The notes: generated from the letters alone by a model not told the origin. A DNA stretch of 64,000 bases from Methanosarcina acetivorans C2A (GCF_000007345.1 NC_003552.1:4960001-5024000); one strand, 5' to 3'. Counted from the first letter of the stretch, positions 29,548 to 38,629 are shown. A program made the numbers and translations.

Positions 29548-29859
29548 ACGTAAGCTTCAGAAAACAAACAAGCCATCTATATAAAACCCGTAAATTTTGG
29601 ACTTCTTCGAGGGACATCTCAACTTTATTTGGGACTTTTTTAATATTTATCAAACAGCGGATTTTTCGAGATATAATATATATAATTATCGATATCTTTT
29701 AATATAATTAGAGTAGAAATATAGAGAGACAAAACGGATCTAATTAGAAAAGCTGTTAATGAGCTATGGAAGAAGAGTAAAAGAGTGGAAAAGTAAGGCA
29801 TCAAAACGGTGTATATTCAAAATATTACTCTGGACCGGATAAGAATCTAAGGGACTTCA
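29548..29859. promoter_or_regulatory. intergenic region upstream of the HTH/Zn-ribbon gene
   Basis: 312 bp, AT-rich. GAGATATAATATATATAATT (about 29669-29690) is a TATA-like tract. No ORF or repeat is supported. The start of the following gene at 29860 lacks an evident strong ribosome binding site. Confidence 0.35.
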
Positions 29860-30417
29860 ATGTCAATGACTCTTGTGTTGGATGAAGAAGAATTATGGAT
29901 TCTTGAATGCAGAAAAGAAGCCCATATAGACGAGAGATTTCATATTCGAGACGTTATAAAGAAAGTAAAAGCCGAATATGGGACCTCAAGGTCAACAGTT
30001 TACGAAATTGTGGGTTATTTGGAATTCCATGGCCATATAAAGATGAATAAAGCCGGGAACAGAGAAATTGACGAGTCAGTAGCTTATTTTGTAACATGTC
30101 TGGGGTGCGGAAAGGAAATACCGGGAAGCGAATACGTCAAAGAGAACGGAAAAACGGTATGTGAGGACTGTTACCTGGAAGGACACCAGAAAATAAAGTT
30201 TGCAGACCCTGTGGCAGTGCGTTCTAAAAAACTCTTCAGAAAACAGCACGGGTTTGAAGGGACCGACGGCCTGACCGAACTGCAAAAAGAGATCTATGGC
30301 TTTATCCTGGAGAAAGGAGGAGCAACCCCCGAAAAGATCTCGAAGCTTTTCAAGCTCACTCTGCAGGAGACCAGGAACCAGCTTGCAATACTGCGGCACT
30401 GCGAACTTTTGAAGTAG
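29860..30417 (+). CDS. HTH - zinc ribbon - HTH regulatory protein
   Basis: 185 residues: a winged helix-turn-helix (about 15-75, TSRSTVYEIVGYLEFHGHI), a four-cysteine zinc ribbon (CLGCG and CEDCY), and a C-terminal helical domain resembling a second HTH (GLTELQKEIYGFILEKGG, KISKLFKLTLQETRNQLAIL). The ribbon and C-terminal part are repeated in the gene at 30882-31259. The design suggests a DNA-binding regulator. It heads a cluster of three genes with an AhpD-like protein between the two paralogues. Confidence 0.7.
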   Translation: MSMTLVLDEEELWILECRKEAHIDERFHIRDVIKKVKAEYGTSRSTVYEIVGYLEFHGHIKMNKAGNREIDESVAYFVTCLGCGKEIPGSEYVKENGKTVCEDCYLEGHQKIKFADPVAVRSKKLFRKQHGFEGTDGLTELQKEIYGFILEKGGATPEKISKLFKLTLQETRNQLAILRHCELLK

Positions 30418-30536
30418 AGAAAAATGAGAGAAGAAATGTATATGGTGCCTTTTGACTCGTATATGGTGCCTTTTGACTCTTAAATTTAAGATAGAGTTTA
30501 GATATGTACTCTGAAGCATTCTGAGGTGAGAGGTTG

Positions 30537-30863
30537 ATGGATATTACCGAGATGAACGAAAGGATGAAAGAAATGGCCGGGGAACTCCCGGGTGTGATGA
30601 AAACTATGATGGGGCTTCATTCCGAAGTCGTCAAAGACGGAGCTTTAAGTGCCCGGACAAAAGAGCTGATGATGGTAGGGATTGCAGTTGCCCTGCGCTG
30701 TGAGCCCTGCCTCTGGAAGCATGTTCCCGAAGCCGTAAACCTTGGAGCGACCCGGGAAGAGATTCTGGAGGCTGTCAGCACTGCAATAGTGATGGGGGGA
30801 GGGCCTTCAGTAGCTTACGGATCACTGGTTGTCCTCAAAATTCTGGATGAAATGGATATTTAA
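30537..30863 (+). CDS. carboxymuconolactone decarboxylase/AhpD-like protein
   Basis: 108 residues from the ATG at 30537, preceded by GAGGTGAGAGG; the TTG at 30534 is not needed. The CMD fold is recognised by LSARTKELMMVGIAVALRCE and the redox pair Cys55-x2-Cys58 (CEPCLWKH) followed by His62, as in AhpD-type proteins that take part in thiol-based peroxide defence or related reductions. It lies between two paralogous Zn-ribbon regulators, which suggests that they sense the same stress. Confidence 0.85.
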   Translation: MDITEMNERMKEMAGELPGVMKTMMGLHSEVVKDGALSARTKELMMVGIAVALRCEPCLWKHVPEAVNLGATREEILEAVSTAIVMGGGPSVAYGSLVVLKILDEMDI

Positions 30864-30881
30864 ACTTCAGAGTGATAAAAG

Positions 30882-31259
30882 ATTACGGAAGAAAAAACCG
30901 AGTGTTCGGTCTGCGGATGTAAACTGGAAGGAGAAGACATTTACGAAGAAAATGGCAAGGTCCTTTGTGAGGACTGTTATATAGAGAGCCGCCATAAAAT
31001 CCAGGCATGTGACCCCTGGGCTGTCCGTTCGAAAAAGATTTTCAGGGAAGAAGCCGGACTTGAGGGGACTGAAGGCCTGACTGAACTGCAAAAAGCCATT
31101 TATGAATTCATCGTCTCCAGGGGAGGAGTAAAAAAGGAAGAAATTGCCAAAAAATTCGAGATATCCTCCCGCGAAGCCGAAAACCAGTTTGCTCTCCTGA
31201 GACATTGTGAGCTGGTAAAAGGCCAAAAAAGAGACGATGGCGTATCTTGTACCATTTGA
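30882..31259 (+). CDS. zinc ribbon - HTH protein with probable ATT start
   Basis: An open frame of 125 codons homologous to the C-terminal two thirds of the protein at 29860: CSVCG...CEDCY, then AVRSKKIFREEAGLEGTEGL and ELQKAIYEFIVSRGG, then ENQFALLRHCELVK. The frame is closed upstream by TAA at 30876, and no ATG, GTG or TTG precedes the zinc ribbon. ATT at 30882 stands 5 bases after AGTGAT, a ribosome-binding-site-like sequence, and reads ATT ACG GAA GAA. The N-terminal HTH of the paralogue is absent. Either ATT is the start, or a former ATG was mutated and the gene is newly silent. Confidence 0.6.
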   Translation: MTEEKTECSVCGCKLEGEDIYEENGKVLCEDCYIESRHKIQACDPWAVRSKKIFREEAGLEGTEGLTELQKAIYEFIVSRGGVKKEEIAKKFEISSREAENQFALLRHCELVKGQKRDDGVSCTI

Positions 31260-31486
31260 AGCCTGATAGATTAAAAAACGTGAATTCTTCTTTTTTTCTT
31301 TCCGGATGAGTAGAAGCTTCCACGGACTTTCCCGAAGCGAAGCTCAAGACCTGCTCACGGCTGTATGCCTGCCCAAAACTGTTTCATAATTGAAGCCCAA
31401 ATTCATATTTGAAACCAGAAATAGCAGGGATTTATACAGTATATAACTTTTTGTATGGTTAAGGGTTGCAGCCGGGGTGTTTTAAA

Positions 31487-32845
31487 TTGGAAAACTCAAA
31501 ATCTTACTTTAATCCGGAAATCGAGACCATGTACCGGGGAGAACTAGATGCTCTCATAGAGGAAAGGGTGCGGTATACGGTAAAATATGCGGCAGAAAAT
31601 TCTCCTTTTTACAGGAAATGGTTTGAAAAACACAGGGTAAACCCTGGAGATATCAAAGCCCATGAGGACCTCCTTGAACTTCCAATTATCTCCGGAAAAA
31701 CTATCCGGGAAAACCAGCCTCCTGAGAGGAAGGATTTCATGTTCAGGAGCGTGGGCTGGGAAGATGTTTTCACCATTCACGAGACCAGCGGCACGAGCGG
31801 AACCCCAAAGAGCTTTTTCCTTACCTGGGAGGACTGGGAGCGCTACGCAGAAAAATATGCCCGGATTTTCAGGTCCCAGGGCTTCGGGCCCGGAGACAGG
31901 GTTGTTGTCTGTGCCTCCTACGGCATGAATGTGGGGGCAAACACCATGACCCTTGCTGCCAGGCAGCTTGGAATGAGCATTATCCCTGAGGGCAAGTGCA
32001 CTTTCCCCCTGCGTGTTATTGAAGCCTACAGGCCCACAGGCATAGTGGGCAGTGTATTCAAGCTCCTGAACCTTGCCCGCAGAATGCAGGCTGAAGGTAT
32101 CGATCCAGAGCAGTCAGGCGTAAACAAACTGGTCGTCGGAGGCGAAGCCTTTGCTGAGGAGTCAAGGAACCATCTCTCGGAAATCTGGGGCTGCCCTGTG
32201 TATAATACCTACGGGAGCACGGAAGGGACTATGTGCGGAGAATGTAGCGAAATTACGGGGCTGCATGTTCCCGAGGACTTTGTCCATCTTGATGTTTACG
32301 ACCCGCGCCTGGAGAATTTCGTACCTGATGGAGACTGTGGAAGGGTTATCCTGAGCACTCTCTTGCCTGTCGGGGCAAAGGCAGGGAACCTGCTCTTAAA
32401 CTACGATACCGATGACACGACTGTCGTCCTTACGCGCAAAACGTGCTCCTGTGGCAGGACCCACATGAAAATCCTCACTCCCCAGCGAGAGGCAGAAACC
32501 TCCTGGGTTGAAGGAACTCCTTTTAACCGCGTTGATGTGGAAAGGGGCGTCTTCCAGAGTGGAAACATGGACTACCTGACAGGAGAGTATGAAGCTTTTC
32601 TCTACGGGGGAGAAGATGAAGGAGAAAACGCACTCAGGGTAAGTCTGGAATGCGAAAACCCCGAGACCTGTGACCGTACTATTGTGAAGGAAAACTTCCT
32701 CCACTCATTTTTTAGGTACAAACCTCCCCTTGCCAGGGCTTATGAAGACGGCACTTTCAAGATCCTTTTCAACTTTACGGGACCGGGAGAGCTTGAGTTG
32801 TATAAAATCAAGGGAAGGCCAAAGAGGCTTGTGGACAGGCGATAA
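31487..32845 (+). CDS. coenzyme F390 synthetase / phenylacetate-CoA ligase-like AMP-forming enzyme
   Basis: 452 residues of the PaaK-type adenylate-forming family. Start TTG 31487 is chosen for the GGGGTG eight bases upstream. Motifs: the phosphate loop TIHETSGTSGTPKSFF, VYNTYGSTEG, and a zinc-type CSCGRTHMK. In methanogens this family includes coenzyme F390 synthetase, which adenylates factor F420 under oxygen stress, and paralogues of unknown substrate. Which it is cannot be decided from sequence. Single gene. Confidence 0.8.
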   Translation: MENSKSYFNPEIETMYRGELDALIEERVRYTVKYAAENSPFYRKWFEKHRVNPGDIKAHEDLLELPIISGKTIRENQPPERKDFMFRSVGWEDVFTIHETSGTSGTPKSFFLTWEDWERYAEKYARIFRSQGFGPGDRVVVCASYGMNVGANTMTLAARQLGMSIIPEGKCTFPLRVIEAYRPTGIVGSVFKLLNLARRMQAEGIDPEQSGVNKLVVGGEAFAEESRNHLSEIWGCPVYNTYGSTEGTMCGECSEITGLHVPEDFVHLDVYDPRLENFVPDGDCGRVILSTLLPVGAKAGNLLLNYDTDDTTVVLTRKTCSCGRTHMKILTPQREAETSWVEGTPFNRVDVERGVFQSGNMDYLTGEYEAFLYGGEDEGENALRVSLECENPETCDRTIVKENFLHSFFRYKPPLARAYEDGTFKILFNFTGPGELELYKIKGRPKRLVDRR

Positions 32846-33126
32846 TCGGGAAAGGTGGACAGAGGAAAAAAGGATTTACATTTTATCCATTCTCCCCAGA
32901 CTTACCTATTTTATTTAAATTGTATTGTGTATTTATTTTTTGCGAATTCTTTTCCTTTTGTTTTTATTTTTTATTTATTTTTGTCTCTTTTATTAATATA
33001 TGGACGCCCCCCCCATTTCATATATTCTAAGTTTTATAGTTCCCAAACATTAATATACTGCGGAGCGAAATAACATATGAGCACTACTCTTTTATATTAA
33101 TGATCAAGTGAATAAAACATATATAG
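32846..33126. promoter_or_regulatory. T-rich intergenic region and nikR promoter
   Basis: The plus strand at 32890-33010 is strongly T-rich, likely the termination zone of the ligase gene; an eight-C run lies at 33008-33015. TTTTATATTAATG (about 33091) and CATATATAG (33118-33126) are TATA-like elements before nikR. No gene is supported. Confidence 0.4.
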
Positions 33127-33153
33127 TAATACTTACATTAACTTAATGTATTA
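33127..33153. promoter_or_regulatory. palindromic candidate NikR operator
   Basis: TAATAC, 15 bases, GTATTA, with an inner ACATTA-ACT-TAATGT palindrome. It starts next to the TATA-like CATATATAG and ends 36 bases before the nikR ATG. NikR proteins bind spaced dyads (GTATGA-N16-TCATAC in E. coli). Binding by this NikR is inference. Confidence 0.5.
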
Positions 33154-33188
33154 TCATTCGGATAAATTGCAAATTACCTGGTGATACG

Positions 33189-33611
33189 ATGGAAACAGAA
33201 CTTATGAGGATAGGGGTCTCCCTTCCAGACACCCTTCTTAGCAAATTTGATGAGATTATCGAAAAAAGAGGATACTCTTCCCGTTCGGAAGGCATAAGAG
33301 ACGCCATCAGGAGTTATATTTCTTACTATGAGTGGATGGGTGACATAAAAGGTCATCGTGTAGGGACGGTTGCTGTCATATACGACCACACAAAACGCGG
33401 ACTATCAAACGCCCTTGCCGATATCCAGCACCACTACTCTCACCTGATAAAGTCTTCCGTACACATCCACCTCGACCACGACAACTGTTTTGAAGTAATC
33501 GTTCTGGATGGAGACGGCGAAGAAATTAAAGAGCTCGCTGAAGCTATAATGGCCCTTAAGGGAGTTAAATTCTCAAAACTTACCACGGTAGCTTCAAACG
33601 AAAAAATCTAA
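33189..33611 (+). CDS. nikR: nickel-responsive regulator NikR
   Basis: 140 residues: an N-terminal ribbon-helix-helix DNA-binding domain ([34 protein letters not shown]) and a C-terminal ACT-like nickel domain. All four nickel ligands known from E. coli NikR are present by alignment: His81, His92, His94 and Cys100 ([10 protein letters not shown]). It represses nickel uptake genes when nickel is sufficient, relevant to nickel-rich methanogens (F430, CODH, hydrogenase). No nickel transporter is adjacent, so targets lie elsewhere; self-regulation through the palindrome upstream is plausible. Confidence 0.93.
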   Translation: METELMRIGVSLPDTLLSKFDEIIEKRGYSSRSEGIRDAIRSYISYYEWMGDIKGHRVGTVAVIYDHTKRGLSNALADIQHHYSHLIKSSVHIHLDHDNCFEVIVLDGDGEEIKELAEAIMALKGVKFSKLTTVASNEKI

Positions 33612-33712
33612 TTTTACCTGCCGGCGTGCGAATCCACGTACAGGCGTGATTACTCGAGAGTATTGAAGGGTGCCAGCTTATTAAACAGCAAAAAATCCCT
33701 CAATCTCTTAAT

Positions 33713-34069
33713 TTAATTTTTTTCAAAGTGCTTTTCGATGTACTTCAAGAGCAGGTTTCCGAACTCCGTAAGGTCGTAGATCTGGAAACTGCGTTCTCTC
33801 CTCGAATCCACGAGCCCTGCTTCCTTTAAGAGTTTGAGGTGATAAGAAAGTGCAGAGTGCTTCTGGTCCGTAGCTTCAACAAGCACGCAGACGCAGAGGC
33901 TCTGGACTTCGAGGGCTTTGAGAATTCTCAGACGGGTCGGATCTGCAAGAACCTTGAATAAGCCGACAATCTCTTCAACATCTTCATGCAGGGCTTTGTG
34001 AACAGTTTCGAGTACATCTTCAGGAAGAGAATAAGCATCCCGAACTTCTATTATTTTTTTCTCGGACAT
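33713..34069 (-). CDS. ArsR/SmtB family transcriptional regulator
   Basis: 118 residues with an ArsR winged helix: VLADPTRLRILKAL, LSYHLKLLKEAGLVDSRRE. The helix just before recognition carries SLCVCVL (Cys59, Cys61), the arsenic/antimony-type cysteine pair ELCVCDL in slightly altered form, so metal or metalloid sensing is likely. ATG 34069 is preferred over GTG 34078. It lies convergent to nikR; no resistance gene follows, so the regulated genes are not evident. Confidence 0.82.
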   Translation of the reverse strand: MSEKKIIEVRDAYSLPEDVLETVHKALHEDVEEIVGLFKVLADPTRLRILKALEVQSLCVCVLVEATDQKHSALSYHLKLLKEAGLVDSRRERSFQIYDLTEFGNLLLKYIEKHFEKN

Positions 34070-34259
34070 TTTTTCCACTCAGACTTTTGCACTTAACCAA
34101 TTATTAAAGCAAAAATGCGGCCATTGGTTCAATTCCAGGATTAAGGCTGCCAGTTGTTTTTTCAAATGAAAATTATGTTTATTCCTTTCACTGGAATTAC
34201 AGTAATTTCTCCCAACTTAAAGTAACTTCTTTTCATTTTTAAATTACCTTATATTTGTT

Positions 34260-34297
34260 GTTGCCCACGTTTATTGTTGCCCACGTTTATTGTTGCC
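34260..34297. repeat. 16-bp direct repeats, 2.4 copies
   Basis: GTTGCCCACGTTTATT at 34260-34275 and 34276-34291, with GTTGCC starting a third copy. It lies in the 313-bp gap between the ArsR gene and the 3' end of the glycosyltransferase gene; the rest of this gap shows only AT-rich promoter-like DNA. Confidence 0.8.
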
Positions 34298-34382
34298 TTT
34301 CCAAACAGAAGTTTACTTTTCCTGATATTCCGATCCGGAAGAACATTACCGACCGCTTTTTTACCGGTTTTTCTTCAAGGTT

Positions 34383-36134
34383 TCACATTCCTTTCAGTGT
34401 ATCGGGACTCGTTGAAAGGACCTCTCTCCACCGGAGGCCGAGCCCGGAAAGAGCAATTCCACCTCCAAGCAATGTTACCGAGTTCTTTATTATGTGGTCA
34501 AGCACAGCGACCGTAAACCCGAGTTCCGGTCTAATCCCTCCAAGCCCGAAAACTGCGGTAAGGGCTACCTCATACGTCCCTATAGCCCCGGGAGTAACAG
34601 GAAAAGTTTTTGCAATATTTCCGAGGGCTACTGCCAGAAAGATAAGGGAGATCGTGAATCCTGAAGACATATCTACCCCGGCTGTCGGAAAGGCTTTCAG
34701 GACCAGATAGCAGGTAAAGATATCCATTCCCCATATAAAAAGGGAAGAAGCAACCACTGCAAGAAAGGCACCGGGACGGACGGCAACAATGCTCATCTGA
34801 TGGATGAAAGCGGATATAAACTCTTTTATTTTATGGAGAGGTTCGCCAGAAGAAATTGCAGAAACCTTTTTCCCTCCTCTCTTTGCTATGCGACCTTCCC
34901 TGAAAGACAAGGAAAAGAGACCCACAAAGAAAATGAGGATGGCAAACCCTGAAAATCTGATAAGGGACTCCATCCAGGCGGCAAGTTCAAATCTGGAAGC
35001 TACCCCTGAAGAGGCAAGTGCGGCAATAGAGGTAATTGCAATTATGTCAAAGACCCTTTCTACGGTCAGAGAGGAAAGACTCGTCGTAAAGGCAAGGTCC
35101 TTACTCTTTTTCAGGATATACATCCTGCTCAGGTCTCCTATTCGGGCAGGAAGGATCACATTTGCAGACTGACTGATGAAAATGCTTCCCGTAAGAAAGC
35201 CAAGCCCGTAGTGGTTTCCAAGCCTGTTAAGGATCTGCTGGAAACGAATCCCCCGGAGAGGCCAGGAAATGCAATAAACAAGGGAAGCAAGAACCAGGGT
35301 GCTCAGAGACACCTGCTTTATATTATCCAGAACATCGGAAGCCCCGAGAAAGGTTGCAACAAGGGCGAGGATCAGAAGGGCAAGAGAAGCTGCCAAAAAA
35401 AGCTTTCCTTTCCCAGAAAAAAGCCCCGGAAAAAAGAGTTCCCACCAGAGGCGGAAAACCTCAGACCCCATTCCAAGAATATCCTTTACGAAATTGACCT
35501 TGCTTGACCCACCGTGTCTCCAGTAGACGGGGAACTCCAGAACCCTGTATCCCCGGTACTGAGCCCTGACCAGGAGTTCGGTGTCCCAGAACCAGTGCTG
35601 GTTATCGATTTCGTCGAGCAGTTCAAAGAGGGCGTCTCTTCTGAAAGCCTTAAATCCGCACTGGTGGTCATAGAGTTTTGAGTGCAAAAAAAGCCGCACG
35701 AGGGAGTTGTACCCTCTGCTAGCAAACTCCCGCTTGAAAGGTCTTTTTGCATCACTTTCGGGCATTATCCTCGAACCGGTGGCAAAGTCATAGCCTTCCG
35801 TACTTACAGCTCGGATCAGTTTTTCCAGATAGCTCATATCTGTTGCAAGATCCACATCAATGTAACAGAGTACCTCTCCTGAGGCAGCCTTAAAAGCCCT
35901 GTTCAGGGCTCTTCCCCTGCCCTGCCGTTCATCGGAATGAAGGTGTTTGACATAAGAGTACTGTTCCGAAAGCCGGGAAGCTATCCGGTCCGTACCGTCC
36001 GTGCTCCCATCCTCTGCTATGATGATCTCAAAAGAGTCGGTTATCTTTGAAAGAGTCTCTGCTGTTATCGAGACCGTATTTTCTATTCTGGCGGCTTCAT
36101 TGTAAGCGGGTAGAACTACTGAGACGCTGGTTAT
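34383..36134 (-). CDS. AglD-like glycosyltransferase fused to flippase-like membrane domain, probable ATA start
   Basis: 583 residues. The N-terminal GT2 domain (1-230) has SVVLPAYNEAARI, IIIAEDGSTDGT, ERQGRGRALNRAF, and the DVD of CYIDVDLATD; the C-terminal UPF0104/LPG synthase-like domain has about eight helices (SWPLRGIRFQQIL, FPVTPGAIGTYE). This is the layout of Haloferax AglD, a dolichol-phosphate sugar transferase for N-glycosylation. No ATG, GTG or TTG lies in frame before the GT2 strand: TAA precedes by 17 codons. ATA at 36134 follows GAGG by 8 bases and gives ITSVSVVLPAYNE. GTG at 35855 would delete the nucleotide-binding half. Confidence 0.75.
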   Translation of the reverse strand: MTSVSVVLPAYNEAARIENTVSITAETLSKITDSFEIIIAEDGSTDGTDRIASRLSEQYSYVKHLHSDERQGRGRALNRAFKAASGEVLCYIDVDLATDMSYLEKLIRAVSTEGYDFATGSRIMPESDAKRPFKREFASRGYNSLVRLFLHSKLYDHQCGFKAFRRDALFELLDEIDNQHWFWDTELLVRAQYRGYRVLEFPVYWRHGGSSKVNFVKDILGMGSEVFRLWWELFFPGLFSGKGKLFLAASLALLILALVATFLGASDVLDNIKQVSLSTLVLASLVYCISWPLRGIRFQQILNRLGNHYGLGFLTGSIFISQSANVILPARIGDLSRMYILKKSKDLAFTTSLSSLTVERVFDIIAITSIAALASSGVASRFELAAWMESLIRFSGFAILIFFVGLFSLSFREGRIAKRGGKKVSAISSGEPLHKIKEFISAFIHQMSIVAVRPGAFLAVVASSLFIWGMDIFTCYLVLKAFPTAGVDMSSGFTISLIFLAVALGNIAKTFPVTPGAIGTYEVALTAVFGLGGIRPELGFTVAVLDHIIKNSVTLLGGGIALSGLGLRWREVLSTSPDTLKGM

Positions 36135-36457
36135 ACGAACAACCTCTGAGTGTTTGTGATAATAATCGGGCTTTTATGTTGACTTCGATTTTACATCAAA
36201 TTCCATATACTCGAATAAATCCCGTATTTGTAATGAATTTGCAAAATCCGTTTTGAAGCGTATTTATGAAAAGTATTTATGAAACAATGTTTAGATAATT
36301 AAATAAATTAGATAATGGACCTAAACCGTGATTATTTTCCTTAGCCAGTTTTCTCTGAAAACAGATAATTATAATATCCTTTTTACGTACATTTCTTGAA
36401 TTTACCCTTTACGTACATTTCTTGAATTTACCTTTTACGTACCTTCTTTTTTGAATT
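36135..36457. other. intergenic gap with 26-bp tandem repeats
   Basis: 323 bp. 36381-36462 holds three to four copies of a unit like TTTTACGTACATTTCTTGAA plus TTTACC (36381-36406, 36407-36432, a degenerate copy from 36433 that runs over the stop codon of the DUF2298 gene at 36458). The part nearer 36135 is AT-rich and would hold the glycosyltransferase promoter. Confidence 0.6.
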
Positions 36458-36462
36458 TTATC
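36381..36462. repeat. 26-bp tandem repeats at the 3' end of the DUF2298 gene
   Basis: Two near-identical units at 36381-36406 and 36407-36432, and a third longer, degenerate unit from 36433. The last unit overlaps the stop codon, so the array probably grew from the end of the gene. Confidence 0.8.
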
Positions 36463-38629
36463 TTTTACATATCTCTTTTAATTTATATATTGTGACTGTA
36501 CCCATGTAAACCGGTTCAAAACAGGTTTCATCCTCGAATTTATCCAGTTTTACGGAATACGTCTGCCGTTCAAGATTACCGATATACACATAGCTTACGT
36601 TATATTTATCCATAAGCTCCAGAGCTTTCTTTTCATTGCCAGTTGAATAAATAGAACGGACATCTTTTATCCTCTGTTTCACTTCTCTGTGGTCTCTTCC
36701 CCAGAACCTTTCGTGCCTTGCCCACCCGATGACTGTAGGGAGCCCGGTATTTGCAGAAACCCTGGACGTATAACCATAACCACCATCATCTGCAGCAGCT
36801 TCGAGAATTACCGGAGATCCTGTAATATTTTCCTGCATCCAATTTATGGCATTGTAATCTCCCATGTCCAGCTCCTTCATGTATTCCATTCCATCAAGGG
36901 AAGGCTCGGCATTCATCTCTTTTATTCTTGTACAGGTTGAGACTACAGGAAAAAAAGAACAGGAAATAACCAGCAGCACAAGTACAGCTGCCCACGTTCT
37001 TTTTACATAAGCCCCCTTCAAAAGCCCTCTATTCCCGGACTCTCCCCAGGAAAAGGAACGAAGTGCATAATAAGAATAGGAGGCTGCAATAGCAAGGAAA
37101 ATCCATAAATGAATATAGAACTTGAAAACCGTGTTCATGCGGGCAAATTCACCTGAGATCGGGTCGTCAAGGAAAACAACTTCGCAGAGAAGACCAAGGA
37201 AGGCGGCTGTCGCGATTAGCAGAGATACAAAACCTGTTGCACTTCTTTCCGGAAGATCCTTCAGGAATATAAACAGAGAAAGGGTGAGCAAGGGCAGAAG
37301 GACTGCAAGCAGGGGAATAGCCCATGCCATAGAAAGCAGGATTGAGCCTCCGATCAAAAGGATGAAAAATCCGATTTTTCTTCCAGAGTCAAGACGGATT
37401 ACAAGAAAAGAGAAAGCCAAAAACAGGAAAAGTCCGAAAAGGATAAGGAATTTATCAATCGTTGTCCTTGATTCCGGCAAAACGAAATCGAAGCCCTCTG
37501 CTGCCTGAGGACTGAAGGAAAGGTAAAAAGGCAGGTACGGCAAGAAGCTGAAGACCGAAACAAGAATGAATGTGCTGAAAAAACCTGAAATGGAATAGGA
37601 AGTATTTTTCTTTTGAATATAATGCCCGTAATAGAATGCGAAGATAACAAAAAGGGTCAGGCCGAAATACACAGGAAAGTCCCAGGAATTGGATGGGAAC
37701 AGAAAACCCAGGGCTATTGAAAATGTAAAAAAAGACAGGCTATTTTCAAAAATTGAGTGTTCATTTTTCCTGAAATATATATTCAGGAGAAACCCCAGCA
37801 CAAGTAACTGAAACGGGATTGCAAGCATATGAGAGTGCAGGTCTCCATGTATGAAAGTGAAATATGGAAACTCGTTTATCGTAAAAGGAATAACCCTTGA
37901 ACTGCTCCAGTAGTACATACTTGAAACCTGCTCCTTGAGGACATACATGGATACGAATTCAAAAAGTCCCTGCAAATTTCCAAGCAGCATCCCGAACCCT
38001 GCCGTAAGGAGCCCATATCGGATTTTCCCATGAGTAAGGTTATACCCAATGCCAAAAAAGAGGTTGAAGGAAAGAGCAAAAGTAAGGGCAACTGCCAGGT
38101 TAAAAAGGATGGAAGGTTTGACAGCACAGAGTACTCCCGGAACACCCACGGAAAGGTACCCAAAATAATAGTAAAAATCCAGAGACCCGCCTGCAAACCA
38201 GGGATCGGCAGGAGGAAAAGAGGAAGTCCTTATTACCGCATTTAAAAAGGCAGAATCCATAAATTTCTCATGCATATATATTTCCGGGAGATGAACGCGT
38301 ATAATTAAGAAAAAAAAGAACGCTGTGAGGAACACGAGTTCATTGACTAGCAGAATCTTTCTCTCGGGGAAAATTCTCTTTTTCCGATAAAGGCCAATTG
38401 ACAGTAGGCAAAGAACAAGAACAGAGATCAGAATTGTAACACGGTTAAAGCCCCAGATGTAAGAAAATATCCAGGAAAAATAAGCTACAAGCAGAATTCC
38501 CAGAGTTTTTGCTGCCGAAATACCTCCGTCAGCCAGTCTGTTCCCGGCATTTTCAGCAAGTGGAATAGAAAGCAAGCCCAGGAGCTCTATAAGAAAAAAC
38601 CATAAAATTACTTGAAGGTAATCTGACAC
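36458..38629 (-). CDS. YYY-family membrane protein (DUF2298, TIGR03662)
   Basis: 723 residues with many transmembrane helices (about 15-18). The name-giving motif YYYFG is at 153-157 (SLDFYYYFGYL), preceded by the ADPWFAGG loop. A soluble-looking C-terminal part of about 120 residues has WMQENITGSPVILEAAADD, as in related membrane glycosyltransferase-like proteins. The family occurs in some archaea and Chloroflexi, usually with a TIGR03663 (Agl23-like) protein, which is present here at 48379. A role in lipid-linked sugar transfer is inferred. Start is GTG. Confidence 0.85.
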   Translation of the reverse strand: MSDYLQVILWFFLIELLGLLSIPLAENAGNRLADGGISAAKTLGILLVAYFSWIFSYIWGFNRVTILISVLVLCLLSIGLYRKKRIFPERKILLVNELVFLTAFFFFLIIRVHLPEIYMHEKFMDSAFLNAVIRTSSFPPADPWFAGGSLDFYYYFGYLSVGVPGVLCAVKPSILFNLAVALTFALSFNLFFGIGYNLTHGKIRYGLLTAGFGMLLGNLQGLFEFVSMYVLKEQVSSMYYWSSSRVIPFTINEFPYFTFIHGDLHSHMLAIPFQLLVLGFLLNIYFRKNEHSIFENSLSFFTFSIALGFLFPSNSWDFPVYFGLTLFVIFAFYYGHYIQKKNTSYSISGFFSTFILVSVFSFLPYLPFYLSFSPQAAEGFDFVLPESRTTIDKFLILFGLFLFLAFSFLVIRLDSGRKIGFFILLIGGSILLSMAWAIPLLAVLLPLLTLSLFIFLKDLPERSATGFVSLLIATAAFLGLLCEVVFLDDPISGEFARMNTVFKFYIHLWIFLAIAASYSYYALRSFSWGESGNRGLLKGAYVKRTWAAVLVLLVISCSFFPVVSTCTRIKEMNAEPSLDGMEYMKELDMGDYNAINWMQENITGSPVILEAAADDGGYGYTSRVSANTGLPTVIGWARHERFWGRDHREVKQRIKDVRSIYSTGNEKKALELMDKYNVSYVYIGNLERQTYSVKLDKFEDETCFEPVYMGTVTIYKLKEICKR

